From: an archaeon
GTDB lineage: Archaea > Thermoproteota > Nitrososphaeria > Nitrososphaerales > UBA183
DNA: 21,179 nt
Direction: 5' to 3'
Assembly (NCBI GenBank): GCA_021786335.1
Contig: JAJYNM010000064.1
Span: forward strand, 1-21,179
Notes under the pieces: model-generated
The model's input: the letters and a program-made list of their open reading frames with translations, nothing else
What the model was told of the DNA's origin: nothing
Databases searched by the model: none
Program-made: the position numbers and the translations under genes
Part shown: one piece after another, positions 1 through 6,550 of the stretch
Layout: each line of letters starts with the position of its first letter
How positions within the stretch are numbered: position 1 is the stretch's first letter

Positions 1-2
1 TC

Positions 3-89
3 AAGGAGCTCTGGAAGAAGCGTGCCGCCGAAGGGGCGTCCGACGGAGGGACGGCACGCGTTTCGTCGCCGCCACATGCTGACTGCTAG
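3..89 (+). CDS. Possible C-terminal end of a gene entering from the left edge
   Basis: The frame starting at base 3 is open from the window edge and stops with TAG at 87-89. It gives a charged tail that begins KELWKKRAAEGASDGG and ends PPHADC. Only 28 codons are visible, so no family can be named. The composition (Lys/Arg, then Ala/Gly) is compatible with a real C-terminus, but chance openness over this length in GC-rich DNA is likely. Parts of it overlap a hairpin (cgtgccg at 21-27 with cggcacg at 52-58). Confidence 0.2.
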   Translation, partial: KELWKKRAAEGASDGGTARVSSPPHADC

Positions 90-113
90 AATCTTACCGC
101 CACATGCTGGCGG
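69..113. repeat. Two direct copies of CCGCCACATGCTG, the second in a hairpin
   Basis: CCGCCACATGCTG occurs at 69-81 and again at 97-109, a spacing of 28 bp. The second copy continues into GGCGG, so CCGCC and GGCGG can pair around a 7-base loop. The stretch between base 90 and the zinc-finger gene at 210 holds no other gene that I can support. The function is unknown. Confidence 0.4.
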
Positions 114-181
114 CTCGAACAGAATGGGCGTTTCTCTCGACTTGGGGAGACACAGCCCTACCGGTCGACTTTCGGGCGAGG

Positions 182-190
182 CTTTTATCG
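182..190 (+). promoter_or_regulatory. TATA-like box for the zinc-finger gene
   Basis: The AT-rich octamer CTTTTATC stands out in GC-rich DNA and is centred about 25 nt before the ATG at 210. That is the spacing expected for an archaeal leaderless transcript, and it supports ATG 210 as the start. Confidence 0.4.
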
Positions 191-209
191 TCGGTGTGAC
201 ACTCCTTGC

Positions 210-617
210 ATGTCCTTCGGGCCAACCGCGAGGTGCTTCTTCTGCGGGAGTCTCTATTACGTCGAGAAGCTGGCTTCGCACGAAATCATCTGCTCGATGA
301 GGCCCAAGCGGCTCACCGTGAAGAGGGCAGTTGCGACGGCACTCGAGTCCCATCCTGGGGCTTCGAGGGACAGGGCGATGCTCGTCAGGCTGGTCTGGCA
401 GGTCAGGGATGCCTACAGGACCGAGCAGCCCTTCGTCCACCTGACGGACCCAAGGCTGAGGGATGGAATGGACGCCCCCTGCGGTGGGGCATTCCTCAGG
501 CTCAGCCCCCTGTCCATCATGATTCCGACCGCCATTTTTTCCCCTCCCCTCTCAGGACCTCCTTCATGGACTCGTTCGCGATCGTCAGCTCCCCGATCAG
601 CTTCTCGAGCCGATTGA
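210..617 (+). CDS. Small zinc-finger protein, 3' end probably replaced by IS3 remnant sequence
   Basis: The first 90 or so codons look genuine. They carry a C9-x2-C12 pair followed by H24-x3-C28, a compact C2HC zinc-finger pattern, then a predicted helical segment (about 37-72). From about base 480 the reading frame runs over the antisense strand of an IS3-family OrfB start and OrfA, and the codons there read as shadow (Ser/Pro/Arg rich). The natural C-terminus therefore seems to be lost, and residues from about 91 to the stop at 617 are fortuitous. A TATA-like box at 182-190 fits the chosen ATG. The protein may bind nucleic acid or another protein, but the family is not recognised. What is seen is the Cys/His motif and the junction; loss of the end is inferred. 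Confidence 0.5.
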   Translation: MSFGPTARCFFCGSLYYVEKLASHEIICSMRPKRLTVKRAVATALESHPGASRDRAMLVRLVWQVRDAYRTEQPFVHLTDPRLRDGMDAPCGGAFLRLSPLSIMIPTAIFSPPLSGPPSWTRSRSSAPRSASRAD

Positions 618-868
618 CCTCGGCCTCCTTCTCCTTCGCCGGGTCCCTGGGCTGTCCGGAGAGGGCGAGCTTGCCTCCCTCCATGAACTTCTCCTTCCAG
701 TGGTAGAAGACTCCCGGGCTCAGGTTGTACTTGCGGCAGAGCTCAGCGAGCGAGATGCTGGTGTTCATCGACTCCAGCACGATGCGGATCTTCTCGTCGG
801 CGGTCCAAAGTCTGCCTGGCATGCTAGGCGTTCCCCTCCCAGCGCATTATTCTCTTGCCGGCTGTGTC
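487..868 (-). mobile_element. Remnant of an IS3-family element (OrfA plus the first residues of OrfB)
   Basis: The minus strand carries OrfA (822-517), an A6 run at its end typical of the IS3 frameshift window, and then a short open stretch reading AVGIMMDRGLSLRNA that resembles the start of an IS3 OrfB. Homology to OrfB stops near 487, so nearly all of the DDE domain is missing. The upstream terminus is split: bases 868 downward continue from 3062-3044 across the IS5-family insertion. Joining those flanks gives a terminus that begins TGCGGACCCCCGCTCC and continues TTAGACACAG, a shape seen in IS3-family ends. The other end was not found. Confidence 0.6.
517..822 (-). CDS. IS3-family transposase OrfA (HTH and leucine-zipper protein)
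   Basis: This 101-aa protein has the standard OrfA layout. The N-terminal helix-turn-helix (about 8-45) includes the motif SLAELCRKYNLSPGVFYHWK, followed by a heptad-like helix (about 64-90) that in this family mediates oligomerisation. In intact IS3 elements OrfA binds the terminal repeats, and an OrfAB fusion made by -1 frameshifting is the transposase. The A6 run at the 3' end of the gene would be the slip site. The downstream OrfB is truncated, so this copy cannot supply a fusion transposase. The ATG at 822 lies about 65 nt from the reconstructed element end, which is normal for the family. Confidence 0.85.
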   Translation of the reverse strand: MPGRLWTADEKIRIVLESMNTSISLAELCRKYNLSPGVFYHWKEKFMEGGKLALSGQPRDPAKEKEAEVNRLEKLIGELTIANESMKEVLRGEGKKWRSES

Positions 869-889
869 TAAGAGGGTGTGTTAGAAGTT
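869..889 (+). repeat. Left terminal inverted repeat and TAA target duplication of the IS5-family element
   Basis: The left end reads GAGGGTGTGTTAGAAGTT (872-889), preceded by TAA at 869-871. The complement of 3043-3026 reads GGGGGTGTGTTAGATGTT, identical at 16 of 18 positions, and is followed on the plus strand by TAA at 3044-3046. Short A/T-rich duplications are normal for IS5-family groups. Confidence 0.75.
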
Positions 890-960
890 ACTTGGTTTGT
901 CGAAATCACCTGTCCTCATAGCAGACGTACCGATGGCTGAAGTGGTAACAGCGTTGAACG

Positions 961-1754
961 ATGGCTGGACGCAAGCCTTACCCGTCAGACCTGACGGATG
1001 ACCAGTGGCGCATAATCGAGCCCCTGATTCCTCCTGAGAAGCACGGCGGGCGTCACCGTACCGTCGGCATGCGCGAGGTCATCAACGCAATCCTCCACAT
1101 GATATGGACTGGATGCCCTGGCGCCAGCTCCCGCACGACCTTCCGCCCTGGGGGACGGTGTGGGACTACTTCAGGGCGTGGCGCATCGATGGGACGTGGA
1201 TGCGAATCCACGACAAGCTTCGGGAGATGGTTCGTGTCAGGGCGGGGAGGGAAGCCCAGCCGAGTGCCTCCATCATCGACAGCCAGTCCGTCAGGACTAC
1301 AGAGCAAGGAGGTCCCCGAGGCTACGATGGCGGGAAGAAGGTGAACGGGAGGAAGAGCCACGTACTCGTCGATACGCTCGGCCTCCTCTTGAGCGTCGTG
1401 GTGCACCCCGCCGACATCCAGGACAGGGATGGCGCCAGGCTCCTCCTCGCCACGATCGTGGGGCACTTCTCCAGGCTACTCGTGATATGGGGGGGCGGCG
1501 GGTACGCGGGCCAGCTCATCGAGTGGGTGGCGCAGACCTTCGGCCCTGCCCCGAGGCTGGAGATAGTGCCGAAGCTCGAAGGGCAGCACGAGTTCACGGT
1601 CCTCCGGTGGCGCTGGATAGCCGAGCGGACCTTCGGCTGGCTCGGACGCTACAGGCGCCTATCGAAGGACTACGAGAGATTGCCAGAAACTGGCGAGAAC
1701 TGGATCAGGGTGGCGATGACGAGCGTGATGCTCCGTCGTCTCACTCATCTGTAG
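961..1754 (+). pseudogene. IS5-family transposase, frameshifted and lacking one catalytic Asp
   Basis: The N-terminal part (961 onward, frame 1) carries the IS5 start KPYPSDLTDDQWRIIEPLIP. The rest lies one frame back (open from 1104), and the two join at the C run near 1114-1117, where TGCCC/TGG gives the family motif CPWRQLP. A -1 slip could be programmed, as suggested for some IS5 groups, or could be decay. In the second frame the first catalytic Asp is present (SIIDSQSV, codon 1278-1280) and so is the Glu (WIAERTFGW, codon 1623-1625). The usual WADGGY motif reads WGGGGY, so the second Asp is Gly (GGC at 1494-1496). The DDE triad is therefore incomplete and the copy should be inactive on its own. 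Confidence 0.8.
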
Positions 1755-1876
1755 TCTTCCATTCAATCCGCTCTACAGGCGAATGCCGAGAGACTTGCAC
1801 CCCGCCCGCCGTTGTGATGGTGGGACCAGTAGGCAGGGGGTACAATCTGTTTTAATGCCCGGCGAAATGACAGGGT

Positions 1877-2932
1877 TTGCACGTGTCAGCTTCGCCTTCA
1901 CGACAGACTGGGGTGCGTTTCTCTTGGGCGTTGGCTTCGCTCGAACTTCTAAGGTTGATTGACGAGGCGAAGAGATGCGAATGTGCAGGACTTGACGGAG
2001 TCTGGTTCTCAGACTTTCAGGAGCCATTCAACAGATGGCCAGAGCTGTACGTGGTACTATCGACAATCGCGCCTCATCTGAAGCGAGCTTTCGTAGGCTC
2101 GCTTATCACCGACGTGTTGAGAAGGCATCCGGTGGTTGTGGCTCATGCCTTCGCAACGCTCAGCCACGTCACGGGAGAAGGCCGCTTGATACTTGGCCTC
2201 GGGGCCGGGGGAAGCAACAGTCTGGAGCCTTACGGCATCTCTACGAAAGATTCTGTTTCAAAGCTCGCCGAAGGCATCGACATGATTAGAGGGCTCTGGA
2301 ATGCGATGCCGACAAGTCCCCTCATGTATTCTGGAAAACATTTCACTGCGAAGAAAGCTGGCTCTCCGCTGCAGCCACGGTCTCGCATCCCCATCTACAT
2401 AGCCTCCTACGGCCCGAGGATGCTTCGGCTGACAGCGCGCGTCGGAGACGGATGGGTTCCAGAATCGCACACCCCGTCGACCTACAAGGCGACGCTGGAA
2501 GAGATAAGAAAGGAGATGAAAGAATCGGGGAGAGACGTCGATGCTCTCGAGCCATGCGCGTCTGTGATATTCTATCCGTTTGAACCCGCGCCAGAGCAGT
2601 ACCGTCGTTTGCTAGACGCAGCAAAGAATTACCTGATAAGCTACCCTTTCATCCTGAAGAGAATCGCGTCTGTTCCTGAGGAACTCATATGTACTACAAC
2701 AAATTTGAAATTCGATGAAGAAGAGAAGTATGCGGAGTTGAGAGAACAGATTCCAGACGATCTAGCAGACGAGTTGTTGGTCTATGGCAAGGACGAGGCG
2801 TGTGTTCGAAGACTCGGCAGATTCCTTGAGTCAGGCTGCAAGCACTTTATCCTTGAGCCATACTGGATAGAGCGGTCCAGGTTAGCCGATTCGATTGTAG
2901 CGGCCGGTCGGATGTTTCACGAGCTTCGCTAG
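1877..2932 (+). CDS. LLM-class flavin/F420-dependent oxidoreductase
   Basis: This protein of about 351 aa has the luciferase-like TIM-barrel pattern: an N-terminal strand (VRFSWAL), an EAKRCECAGLDGVWFSDF segment, then GEGRLILGLGAGG, PIYIASYGPRMLRLTARVGDGWV and a C-terminal region. These match LLM oxidoreductases related to methylenetetrahydromethanopterin reductase, which use F420 or FMN; the substrate cannot be told from sequence. Length is normal and no stop or shift interrupts it. The longest frame starts at TTG 1877. GTG 1913 would begin right at the first barrel strand and is equally plausible. The gene lies inside the IS5-family inverted repeats, downstream of the broken transposase and on the same strand, so it may be mobile cargo. 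It looks less GC-rich than the island genes. Confidence 0.8.
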   Translation: MHVSASPSRQTGVRFSWALASLELLRLIDEAKRCECAGLDGVWFSDFQEPFNRWPELYVVLSTIAPHLKRAFVGSLITDVLRRHPVVVAHAFATLSHVTGEGRLILGLGAGGSNSLEPYGISTKDSVSKLAEGIDMIRGLWNAMPTSPLMYSGKHFTAKKAGSPLQPRSRIPIYIASYGPRMLRLTARVGDGWVPESHTPSTYKATLEEIRKEMKESGRDVDALEPCASVIFYPFEPAPEQYRRLLDAAKNYLISYPFILKRIASVPEELICTTTNLKFDEEEKYAELREQIPDDLADELLVYGKDEACVRRLGRFLESGCKHFILEPYWIERSRLADSIVAAGRMFHELR

Positions 2933-3025
2933 CCGAGGATGCCGCTGATTCCATGTTTTGCGAGCCTATGAGTTCCAAAAACTGGGACAGCGCCTTCGAA
3001 GACTGCTTCCTGGCAATCGTTCGAC

Positions 3026-3062
3026 AACATCTAACACACCCCCTAAGGAGCGGGGGTCCGCA
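3026..3062. repeat. Right IS5 terminal repeat, TAA duplication and outer tip of the IS3-family element
   Basis: The right inverted repeat of the IS5-family element occupies 3026-3043 and TAA follows at 3044-3046. Bases 3062-3044 on the minus strand read TGCGGACCCCCGCTCCTTA, which I interpret as the outer terminus of the IS3-family element whose body continues at 868-487. Beyond 3062 lies the broken NYN gene, so 3062/3063 is the proposed IS3 insertion point. Confidence 0.55.
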
Positions 3063-3383
3063 CCAATATCTATCGCTATGAGCGTGTCAACGCCCTTCTG
3101 CTTAAGCGACCCGTCGCCGGTCTTCTTCAGCCGCCCGACCTTCACGTCGAAATAGTCGAGGCCCCCCAAGTCCTGCAGGTACGACTCCTGCTCGGGATAC
3201 CTCTCGTCACTGCGTTCAGGGAGCGCGTCGTAGTAGTAGGCCCGGATTAGCTGAGGGTACAAGGCACCATGCTGGGTCTCCCGGCGAAGATAATCCGCGA
3301 GTTCGGGATACAGCGATGTGCCCTTCTCGAATGCGCTCGGCAAGCTCTTCCTGAGATATTGGCCGTCAATAGACCGTAGTCAT
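3063..3383 (-). pseudogene. NYN-domain (PIN-like) nuclease gene, frameshifted and cut by an IS
   Basis: Reading from ATG 3383 gives MTTVY and then a stop. Two bases out of frame the protein continues IDGQYLRKSLPSAFEKGT and stays open. The pieces fit the NYN start VYIDGxxL if two bases were lost near 3370. Further on, FDVKVGRLK and QKGVDTLIAIDI are the NYN/LabA core, with Asp of IDG and Asp of KGVD as metal ligands. The conserved SGDSDF block that should follow is missing because the IS3-family terminus starts at 3062. NYN proteins are PIN-like RNases. This copy has two independent lesions and is dead. Its missing 3' part was not found in 1-480. Confidence 0.75.
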
Positions 3384-3443
3384 AATTATTGAAGGCGCAT
3401 GCCCCTCGGCCGCAGTCTTGCGATGCTCGTCTGGCTCGTCCGT

Positions 3444-4370
3444 TCAGATGCTTCCAATTCCCAGTATTCTGAGGTTGACCAGCCCTGACACGACCTTCGT
3501 CATCACGTCGTAGCGCTTCAACCTGTTCCTGAACTCCTCCCCCATGATGCGGAACTTCTTCATCCTCGATATCGTATGCTCCACGATGACCCTAGCCTTC
3601 GCTAGCTGCTTGTTGAACCGCTTCTGTGACGGTGTGAGAGCCCTGCCCTTCCTTCCCCTCCCGGCTCTTCTCTTGAAGGGAATCATGGCGTTCAACTCCG
3701 GGAAATCCTCTTTGATTCCATCGTAACCAAGGTCGACCCCTAGCCTTACTCTCTTGGGAAGCTTCGGTCGGTTGCCCTTGAAGATGCCGTAGTCGTGCCT
3801 CCTCCCTCTCGCGTGGTTGGTCCTGTGCATGATCACGCCTTTCCCATTCACCATGAGCTGGGTCTTCACGGTGTGTCTCTTCCTCTTCCCTGAGTAGTGA
3901 GTCTTCCTCTTCAGAGAGTTCTTCGGCCTCGGAATCTCCTGCTCCGTTGCATCTGTGAATGCCATGAAGCCGGGGAAGAATTGTTCGACCTCCTCAGGGG
4001 TGCGGGCCCTCTTAGCCCTCTCGTAGAGCTTCTCTGGGAGAGGGGTGCACTCCTTCATCAGAGGCTCTAGCTTCCGTATGTCCTCGAGCACGTTGGTCTG
4101 GCCCAGGTCGAAGAGGAAGCTGAGCAGATTTGATGTCACATACAGCCTGTAGTAGACGAGGAGCATCAGCAGCCTGTCCCTCAGCCCCAGCTTGAACGGC
4201 CTGCCGCCACCCAACTCGTTCTTCCTGACCCTTCTGAAGAGCCTCTTCCTCTCGTACTCGTCGTACTTCGACTCGACCTTGGTGCAGAGGGAATCGAACT
4301 CAGGCATCTCAAGACCCGTGAAGGACCTGAGTATTGACGGACTCTTTGACAGTCTCGAATAGGTAAGCAT
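3444..4370 (-). CDS. IS5-family transposase (DDE_Tnp_4-like), intact
   Basis: This 308-aa protein opens with a helix-turn-helix region (about 55-100, KLGLRDRLLMLLVYYRLY) and carries a complete DDE triad: D140 in FTDATEQEIPRP, D213 in GVDLGYDGI, and E264 in VEHTISRMKKFRI. This combination is typical of IS5-related transposases with the DDE_Tnp_4 fold. Length is normal and no lesion is visible, so the protein could be active. ATG 4370 is the only good start. I could not identify convincing terminal inverted repeats in 3347-3443 or 4371-4465, so element limits are not assigned. It is clearly different from the other IS5-type copy in the window and may have arrived separately. Confidence 0.9.
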   Translation of the reverse strand: MLTYSRLSKSPSILRSFTGLEMPEFDSLCTKVESKYDEYERKRLFRRVRKNELGGGRPFKLGLRDRLLMLLVYYRLYVTSNLLSFLFDLGQTNVLEDIRKLEPLMKECTPLPEKLYERAKRARTPEEVEQFFPGFMAFTDATEQEIPRPKNSLKRKTHYSGKRKRHTVKTQLMVNGKGVIMHRTNHARGRRHDYGIFKGNRPKLPKRVRLGVDLGYDGIKEDFPELNAMIPFKRRAGRGRKGRALTPSQKRFNKQLAKARVIVEHTISRMKKFRIMGEEFRNRLKRYDVMTKVVSGLVNLRILGIGSI

Positions 4371-4421
4371 GAGGAAGGAATCGCTTCGAGAGAGGAAATC
4401 GTGCCCTGTCTAGAAGGGCAG

Positions 4422-4459
4422 ACAGTCAGCTGAAGATGGAACAGTCAGCTGAAAAGCGA
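4422..4459. repeat. Tandem 19-bp repeat, two copies of ACAGTCAGCTGAA
   Basis: ACAGTCAGCTGAA occurs at 4422-4434 and 4441-4453. The 19-bp units match at 16 positions. They lie between the start of the IS5-type transposase gene and the end of the GYD gene. They could be transposase binding sites near an element end, or a plain duplication. Confidence 0.5.
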
Positions 4460-4465
4460 GTTGAT

Positions 4466-4744
4466 TTATTGATCAGGAAAGAGTTTGACGCCTTCTTGTT
4501 CTACGGCTAACATGGTTTCGGTCTGCACAACATCAGATATCTCGATTAGTTTCTCGACCAGGAATTTTTCATCCATCGTCTCGGGCGTCTCGACGACGAA
4601 GACGGCGTCATATCTCCCCAGCGTGTAATATGCGCCGTGAACCTTCAGTCCTTTGGCGAGGAGGTCGGCCATGTAGTGCCCTGCACGCTCTACACTCTGA
4701 GGAGTGGGCCTAGTTCTGTACCTCTGCATGATGATAAAGAACAT
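4466..4744 (-). CDS. GYD-domain protein
   Basis: A 92-aa protein when started at ATG 4744. The core YYTLGRYDAVFVVETP (G43-R44-Y45-D46) is the signature of the small GYD family, with the expected alpha-beta layout and the final TETMLAV strand. The family is widespread in bacteria and archaea; its biochemical role is not established. An upstream TTG at 4759 would add five residues, but the TATA-like sequence TTTTTAAG centred near 4771 sits about 27 nt before ATG 4744, which fits a leaderless message from that ATG. The promoter lacks the CGTTAAAT core seen in the island, so this gene probably belongs to the host chromosome. Confidence 0.8.
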   Translation of the reverse strand: MFFIIMQRYRTRPTPQSVERAGHYMADLLAKGLKVHGAYYTLGRYDAVFVVETPETMDEKFLVEKLIEISDVVQTETMLAVEQEGVKLFPDQ

Positions 4745-4767
4745 GCCGTTCAAGCACAATTCGGACC

Positions 4768-4775
4768 TTAAAAAC
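4768..4775 (-). promoter_or_regulatory. TATA-like box for the GYD gene
   Basis: The minus strand reads GGGTTTTTAAGGTCC here, centred about 27 nt before ATG 4744. It is the most AT-rich stretch close to the gene in the upstream region. Confidence 0.5.
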
Positions 4776-4850
4776 CCGCGCTCATGAACAATGAAACTCT
4801 TTCCTAACCTCTTTCACTGACTGAATTATGACTAAGGTCTAATGAATATC

Positions 4851-5030
4851 ATGGAACGCGTGACCCCGGCAAACCCCGGCCCGGCGTAGCTGATCGAAGC
4901 CATCAGGAAAACGCACGAGGCCCATCCAGTAATAAGGCTTCAGACAGCGATTGGTCTGGAGGGCTTTGGGGCCAAAGCACTGGTATAGAGGATCCCAGAG
5001 GTGCAAAAAAGAGAGAAGGCGGGGGTGTAA
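4851..5030 (+). pseudogene. Short ORF with two in-frame TAG codons (remnant or UAG readthrough)
   Basis: From ATG 4851 one frame gives MERVTPANPGPA, TAG (4887-4889), then the protein-like stretch LIEAIRKTHEAHPVIRLQTA and 12 more residues, TAG (4986-4988), then RIPEVQKREKAGV and TAA TAA (5028-5033). The middle section has an amphipathic, helix-like look and good codon choice. Two identical stops in an otherwise open frame suggest either two CAG-to-TAG type mutations in a decayed gene or, less likely, UAG decoding. No family is recognised. The rest of the gap between the GYD gene and the zinc protein holds nothing else I can support. Confidence 0.3.
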
Positions 5031-5056
5031 TAATCAAGCCGTAGCTCTCTGCCGTT

Positions 5057-5629
5057 TCAGAGGCTGACCCTGCTGTACTCGCAATGAGGGCAGAAGGCCC
5101 CGGCGGGAACCAGCCTCATCCCTCGGGCGGCTTTCTCCTGCTTCTGAGCGTAGAGCGAAATCAGGGTCCTTCTCGACTCGACCGGGCAGATGCCTAGGTG
5201 CCTCGACTCGGCCAAACTGGCTCGCAGGGTTTCGAGGGCCCCATTGGTGCGGTCCTTCTCCACCTCCGCCACCATGCCGCGGGCCCTGAGCAGTTGAATC
5301 GCCAGCCTTAGGTCGGCGGCGAGGACGTGGCGCTCCCTGGCCGTTCGCTCCCGTCTCAGGCTCGCAATCAGCTCGTTGAGGTCCTGCGGCCCCTTATCAA
5401 GCGCGTCGACGATAGCCGTCGCCAGCGCCGACATAATGAAACCGGCCCTCGCCAATGTGTATCTCGGGAGAACTACATGGTTCAGCGAGCCGCATTTGGT
5501 GCATGCCCAGAAGAGCTGGAGCCACTTCCGCTTTCCGTTCTCAGTCGTCCTGACGTAGAGGGTCCGGTGGGGCGTGACCTCGGTGCACTTCAAGCAGAGT
5601 CTGGTCCGGAGCCCGCGATTGTTGCCCAC
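5057..5629 (-). CDS. Two-zinc-site protein with a helical middle, probable DNA-binding protein
   Basis: A 190-aa protein. Near the N-terminus C12-x2-C15 and C43-x2-C46 form a zinc ribbon (CLKC ... CTKC). At the C-terminus C180-x2-C183 (CPHC), with H144 and C148 as possible partners, suggests a second site. The middle (about 65-125) is helix-rich and could be a winged-helix fold, ending in LRARGMVAEVEK. It starts at GTG 5629, about 25 nt after the box ATTTAA at 5651-5656, which is nearly identical in sequence and geometry to that before the HerA-like gene. It is the most distal minus-strand island gene after the ArdC gene but has its own promoter. No named family is recognised; a DNA-binding or regulatory role is inferred from the zinc sites. 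Confidence 0.75.
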   Translation of the reverse strand: MGNNRGLRTRLCLKCTEVTPHRTLYVRTTENGKRKWLQLFWACTKCGSLNHVVLPRYTLARAGFIMSALATAIVDALDKGPQDLNELIASLRRERTARERHVLAADLRLAIQLLRARGMVAEVEKDRTNGALETLRASLAESRHLGICPVESRRTLISLYAQKQEKAARGMRLVPAGAFCPHCEYSRVSL

Positions 5630-5649
5630 GAGATTGTGCCCTGTTAGCG

Positions 5650-5661
5650 AATTTAACGAGG
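5650..5661 (-). promoter_or_regulatory. Island-type promoter core CCTCGTTAAATT
   Basis: The minus strand reads CCTCGTTAAATT. The same box, with 11 of 12 identical bases, lies at 11267-11278 before the HerA-like gene. Its TTAAAT centre is about 25 nt before the GTG at 5629. Confidence 0.55.
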
Positions 5662-5698
5662 CAATTCGTTGGTGCTCTTCGCGCCCTGCTCTCCGCGG

Positions 5699-6535
5699 CT
5701 AGTTCTCGCCGGCCGGATAGATCAGGTCGAGGACCTGCTTCACCCGGTCGAGGACGCGGAGGCATAGACGCCCTACCTGTTGGGGATTGTTCGACTTCGC
5801 CTGGGAAGAGATGTAGGTCCATGAGAAAGCGTCGTCTGGCTTCCCGTAGAGCCGGGCGAGGGTGGCGGCGACGAGTTGGGCTATGGTCTCCGCTTCTGGT
5901 TCTTGGCCGTGCCCTGTCTTGGGCTCAAAGCTGCGATGTAGGGCATGAGCTAGCTCGTGGAAAAAGGTGGGCCAATCCTCGGTCGCCAGGGAGATGACCT
6001 TTCTCTCGTAGTCAGTCATCCCTAACACGCCGGCGGAGAGGCGCAGGTAGTTGACCCTCATTCCGAACCTCCCGGCCACCTCGAGCAGCGGGGGCGGGTC
6101 CCTTGGTGTGTACGTTGGCAGCTTTTCGCCTTCGGTGTCCTCGATTCTGAAGACGGGTATTGGCTTGAAGCCAACGAGGATGTCGGCCTCCTCGTCGTCT
6201 TCTGGGTTTCCGCTGGCGCTCTCGACCAGCTTCCTGACGTAGACAGGCCCCAGGATGTAGAGCGCCTTCGAGCCCTTCTGGACGTGCCTCCCGACTCCCT
6301 GCCACTGCCGATATCCGCGGGCGTCCGCGGTCCCCGCCAGGAGCATCAGGATCTGGTTTCCAAGAGACCACCTGGACGAAGGCTTCTCGGGGGCCGCGAC
6401 GAGAGCTTTGACGCAGAGGTCGGGGAGCTGGCGCGAAGAGAACAGTCCGACTATTCTCTCGAGCTCGGAGTTGGCCCGCTCCCTCCACGCTGGTTTCTGG
6501 CCGACAGCTTGCGCTGGGTCTTCCGCTGTTTGCAC
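5699..6535 (-). CDS. ArdC-like antirestriction protein: ssDNA-binding N-domain and zinc metalloprotease
   Basis: A 278-aa protein. Residues about 15-130 match the ArdC N-terminal domain, with the conserved GYRQWQGVGRHVQKGSKALY block (74-93). The C-terminal part is a metallopeptidase-like domain with H193-E194-L-A-H197 (HELAHALH) and an acidic helix (E214/E216) that probably supplies the third zinc ligand. In known ArdC proteins the N-domain binds single-stranded DNA, and these proteins protect incoming plasmid DNA from host restriction. This gene is therefore a good marker of a transferred element. It starts at GTG 6535, 15 nt after the preceding gene, in the apparent operon TFB - hypothetical - ArdC. 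Length and motifs look intact. Confidence 0.85.
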   Translation of the reverse strand: MQTAEDPAQAVGQKPAWRERANSELERIVGLFSSRQLPDLCVKALVAAPEKPSSRWSLGNQILMLLAGTADARGYRQWQGVGRHVQKGSKALYILGPVYVRKLVESASGNPEDDEEADILVGFKPIPVFRIEDTEGEKLPTYTPRDPPPLLEVAGRFGMRVNYLRLSAGVLGMTDYERKVISLATEDWPTFFHELAHALHRSFEPKTGHGQEPEAETIAQLVAATLARLYGKPDDAFSWTYISSQAKSNNPQQVGRLCLRVLDRVKQVLDLIYPAGEN

Positions 6536-6550
6536 GAGAACGCACCGCCC

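Larger units (their letters stand above)
872..3043. mobile_element. IS5-family element carrying an oxidoreductase gene between its ends
   Basis: The element is bounded by matched 18-bp inverted repeats and TAA duplications. It spans 2172 bp, about twice the usual IS5-family length. It contains a frameshifted IS5 transposase (961-1754) and a complete LLM-class oxidoreductase (1877-2932). No inverted repeat like the termini is found just after the transposase stop (1755-1860), so the nearest matching right end is the one after the oxidoreductase. Joining the outer flanks restores an IS3-like terminus, which supports a single insertion of the whole unit. A different explanation is that two related copies have recombined and lost inner ends. 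Confidence 0.6.

Noticed and set aside
480..505. Possible second IS3 terminal repeat (TGCGG and TCCT matches to the reconstructed end)
   Set aside because: Only about 16 of 26 positions match, with a mismatched centre, and the flanks show no common duplication.
1867..1962. Alternative ATG 1867 as a start for the oxidoreductase
   Set aside because: It is in a different frame and ends after about 30 codons; the barrel motifs are in the frame of 1877/1913.
3347..3443. Terminal inverted repeat for the intact IS5-type transposase
   Set aside because: Comparison with 4371-4465 gave only short matches such as TGCCC, too weak to call.
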